DNA of 8,526 nucleotides from Aquirufa sp. (GTDB lineage Bacteria > Bacteroidota > Bacteroidia > Cytophagales > Spirosomataceae). Below are positions 6,637-8,526 of the stretch, one piece after another (the stretch's first letter is position 1; each line of letters opens with the position of its first letter). The notes below the pieces were generated by a model. The model did not search any database. It worked only from the letters and a program-made list of their open reading frames with translations, and was not told the DNA's origin. The stretch spans positions 1 to 8,526 of the forward strand of contig JAURHT010000084.1 of NCBI GenBank assembly GCA_030833145.1, given 5' to 3'. The position numbers and the translations under genes are program-made.

Positions 6637-8424
6637 TTAATCTAGTTTCAGAACGGCCATAAATGCCTCTTGTGGAATTTCTACGTTACCCACTTGGCGC
6701 ATCCGTTTCTTTCCTTTCTTTTGCTTCTCTAATAATTTACGCTTACGAGAGATGTCACCACCATAACATTTGGCCAAAACATCCTTACGCAACGCCTTCA
6801 CCGTCTCACGCGCAATGATTTTTTGTCCAATTGCCGCTTGAATCGCAATTTCAAATTGTTGTCTTGGAATCAATTCACGTAATTTCTCACACAAACGTTT
6901 GCCCCAGTCATACGCCTTGTCGCGGTGAACGATAGCTGATAAGGCATCCACTTTATCACCATTTAACATGATGTCAAGCTTCACCATTTCACCTGGTTCG
7001 TAATCTTTGTATTCGTAATCTAGGGAAGCATAACCTCTAGAAATCGTCTTTAAACGATCAAAGAAGTCAAAAACTACCTCAGATAAAGGCATATCAAACG
7101 TTAATTCAACGCGATCCGTCGTCAAGTAGATTTGATTCACTAAAATACCCCGCTTATCCATACAAAGGCTCATAATCACCCCTGTATACTCAGATTTAGT
7201 AATTATTTGTGCCTTAATATAGGGTTCCTCAATGATGTTAATCAAGTTCGGTTCCGGCAAATCAGCTGGAGCAGACACCCATAATTCTTCATTTGCCGTG
7301 GTAATTACTTTGAATTTTACAGAGGGAACCGTAGTGATTACCGTCATATCAAACTCACGTTCTAAACGTTCTTGCACAATTTCCATGTGCAACATGCCTA
7401 AGAATCCACAACGGAATCCGAATCCTAAGGCAGCCGAAGTTTCTGGCTCCCACACTAAAGAAGCATCATTTAACTGAAGCTTCTCCATTGCATCGCGTAA
7501 ATCCTCGAATTCTGATGTTTCTACTGGATAGATACCGGCGAATACCATTGGTTTTACTTCTTCAAAACCTTGAATAGCGGATAGGGTAGGGTTCGCGACG
7601 TGTGTAATAGTATCACCCACTTTAACTTCCTTAGCTTCCTTGATACCAGAAATTAAATAGCCTACGTCACCCGTTTTAATAATTTGTTTAGGCTCTTGTT
7701 CTAGCCCAAGCGTACCAATTTCATCTGCGTAATATTCCTTACCTGTATTGATGAACTTTACTTTATCTCCTTTTCTGATTTCCCCATTATACACACGGAA
7801 AATAACCTCAATACCGCGGTAGGAGTTAAACGTTGAATCAAAGATTAACGCTTGTAATGGCGCTTCTGGCTCACCTTTGGGAGCAGGAATTCTAGCCACT
7901 ACGGCATCAAGGATATCTTGAATACCGATTCCTTCTTTACCAGAGGCGTGTATGATATCTTCTTTCTTACAACCAATAAGATCGATAATTTGGTCTGAAA
8001 CCTCTTCCGGCATTGCGCCAGGCAAATCAATTTTATTTAAGACAGGGATAATTTCTAAATCGTGGCTGATAGCCAGGTACAAATTGGAAATAGTCTGCGC
8101 CTCAATACCTTGGGATGCATCTACAATTAATAAAGCACCTTCGCAAGCCGCAATTGAACGGGATACTTCATAGGAGAAATCGACGTGTCCTGGTGTGTCA
8201 ATCAAGTTAAACGTATACAATTCCCCATCTTTAGGGTATTGCATCTGAATCGCGTGAGACTTAATGGTGATACCGCGTTCACGCTCTAAATCCATATCAT
8301 CGAGCAATTGATTCATCATATCGCGCTTTTGAACGGTATTAGTGAATTCAATTAATCGATCGGCTAGTGTACTTTTACCATGGTCGATATGGGCAATGAT
8401 GCAAAAATTACGCAGGTGTTTCAT
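6637..8424 (-). CDS. lepA: Elongation factor 4 (back-translocating ribosomal GTPase LepA)
   Basis: Ribosome-associated translational GTPase, known to act on stalled or mis-translocated ribosomes and in 30S assembly. At 595 residues it is full length. The GTPase domain shows G1 AHIDHGKST (11-19), G2 GITIKS (51-56), G3 DTPGHVD (76-82, with catalytic H80), G4 NKID (130-133) and G5 ASGKEG (160-165). Domain II, with [21 protein letters not shown] (202-222), follows at about 188-280. EF-G-like domains III and V follow, including [16 protein letters not shown] (334-349). The LepA-specific C-terminal domain runs from about residue 488 and includes [23 protein letters not shown] (554-576), which separates it from EF-G and from BipA/TypA. 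The [19 protein letters not shown] start is canonical and supported by a Shine-Dalgarno upstream. The product is cytosolic, or membrane-associated under some conditions according to published work on E. coli. Confidence 0.98.
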   Translation of the reverse strand: MKHLRNFCIIAHIDHGKSTLADRLIEFTNTVQKRDMMNQLLDDMDLERERGITIKSHAIQMQYPKDGELYTFNLIDTPGHVDFSYEVSRSIAACEGALLIVDASQGIEAQTISNLYLAISHDLEIIPVLNKIDLPGAMPEEVSDQIIDLIGCKKEDIIHASGKEGIGIQDILDAVVARIPAPKGEPEAPLQALIFDSTFNSYRGIEVIFRVYNGEIRKGDKVKFINTGKEYYADEIGTLGLEQEPKQIIKTGDVGYLISGIKEAKEVKVGDTITHVANPTLSAIQGFEEVKPMVFAGIYPVETSEFEDLRDAMEKLQLNDASLVWEPETSAALGFGFRCGFLGMLHMEIVQERLEREFDMTVITTVPSVKFKVITTANEELWVSAPADLPEPNLINIIEEPYIKAQIITKSEYTGVIMSLCMDKRGILVNQIYLTTDRVELTFDMPLSEVVFDFFDRLKTISRGYASLDYEYKDYEPGEMVKLDIMLNGDKVDALSAIVHRDKAYDWGKRLCEKLRELIPRQQFEIAIQAAIGQKIIARETVKALRKDVLAKCYGGDISRKRKLLEKQKKGKKRMRQVGNVEIPQEAFMAVLKLD

Positions 8425-8435
8425 ATAGAATTATT

Positions 8436-8442
8436 TCTCCTT
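8436..8442 (-). promoter_or_regulatory. Shine-Dalgarno sequence of lepA
   Basis: AAGGAGA on the - strand, 11 nt before the lepA ATG (8424-8422). It is notable because the other start codons in this window lack a recognisable Shine-Dalgarno. Its first two A residues form the closing part of the small hairpin at 8441-8455. It supports the chosen lepA start. Confidence 0.6.
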
Positions 8443-8455
8443 AGGGCTTCCCTAA
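8441..8455 (-). promoter_or_regulatory. Small stem-loop in the lepA 5' leader, touching the Shine-Dalgarno
   Basis: TTAGGG and CCCTAA form a perfect 6-bp stem with a 3-nt AAG loop on the - strand. The 3' arm overlaps the first two bases of the AAGGAGA ribosome-binding site. It lies between the -7 box and the lepA ATG, so it would be transcribed. A role in lepA translation is inference only. Confidence 0.4.
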
Positions 8456-8466
8456 AAACTAAGCTA

Positions 8467-8474
8467 CAAATATA
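8467..8474 (-). promoter_or_regulatory. Candidate -7 promoter element for lepA
   Basis: TATATTTG on the - strand is an exact match to the Bacteroidota sigma-ABfr -7 consensus TAnnTTTG. It lies 42 nt before the lepA ATG, predicting a leader of roughly 30-37 nt. At the usual 19-21 nt spacing upstream I see only GGG/GTT, not a good TTG -33 element, so the match is one-sided. Confidence 0.5.
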
Positions 8475-8526
8475 GCCAAAACAAGGCATTTAACCCGTTT
8501 TATTGATTCATTAAATCTTCAATTTC

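Overview
The window looks like ordinary chromosomal housekeeping DNA from a member of the Bacteroidota, most likely Cytophagales-like. That assignment rests on low GC content, mostly absent Shine-Dalgarno sequences, a TAnnTTTG-type -7 promoter element ahead of lepA, an NspC-type spermidine decarboxylase, and a long-form HisG with no HisZ. It is an inference from gene content and style; I cannot run a taxonomic search. I did not find a previously undescribed system here. What merits a second look is mostly how tightly the genes are packed.

Layout. At the left edge a + strand gene, nspC, is cut off at its 5' end and finishes at 1097. Everything after it is on the - strand. Reading in the direction of transcription (right to left): lepA (8424-6637), with a recognisable -7 box and a Shine-Dalgarno sequence; the E2 subunit of pyruvate dehydrogenase (6562-4940), which ends in a strong intrinsic terminator; then a compact run hisG (4882-4019), hisD (4016-2754), hisC (2751-1699), a small signal-peptide-bearing outer-membrane protein (1697-1176) and tRNA-Ala(GGC) (1174-1101). 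Gaps inside this run are only 1-2 nt, so it probably forms one transcript in which the tRNA is excised from the 3' end of the mRNA. The tRNA 3' end lies 3 nt from the convergent nspC stop codon.

How they work together. HisG, HisD and HisC catalyse the first, last and a middle step (transamination of imidazole acetol phosphate) of histidine synthesis; the other his genes are not in the window, because an unrelated outer-membrane protein follows hisC. The E2 protein is the lipoate-bearing core of the pyruvate dehydrogenase complex; E1 and E3 are not adjacent. LepA is a ribosomal GTPase, and NspC makes spermidine or norspermidine. No stretch over 300 nt lacks a gene. I see no CRISPR array, insertion sequence, prophage remnant or sign of horizontal transfer.
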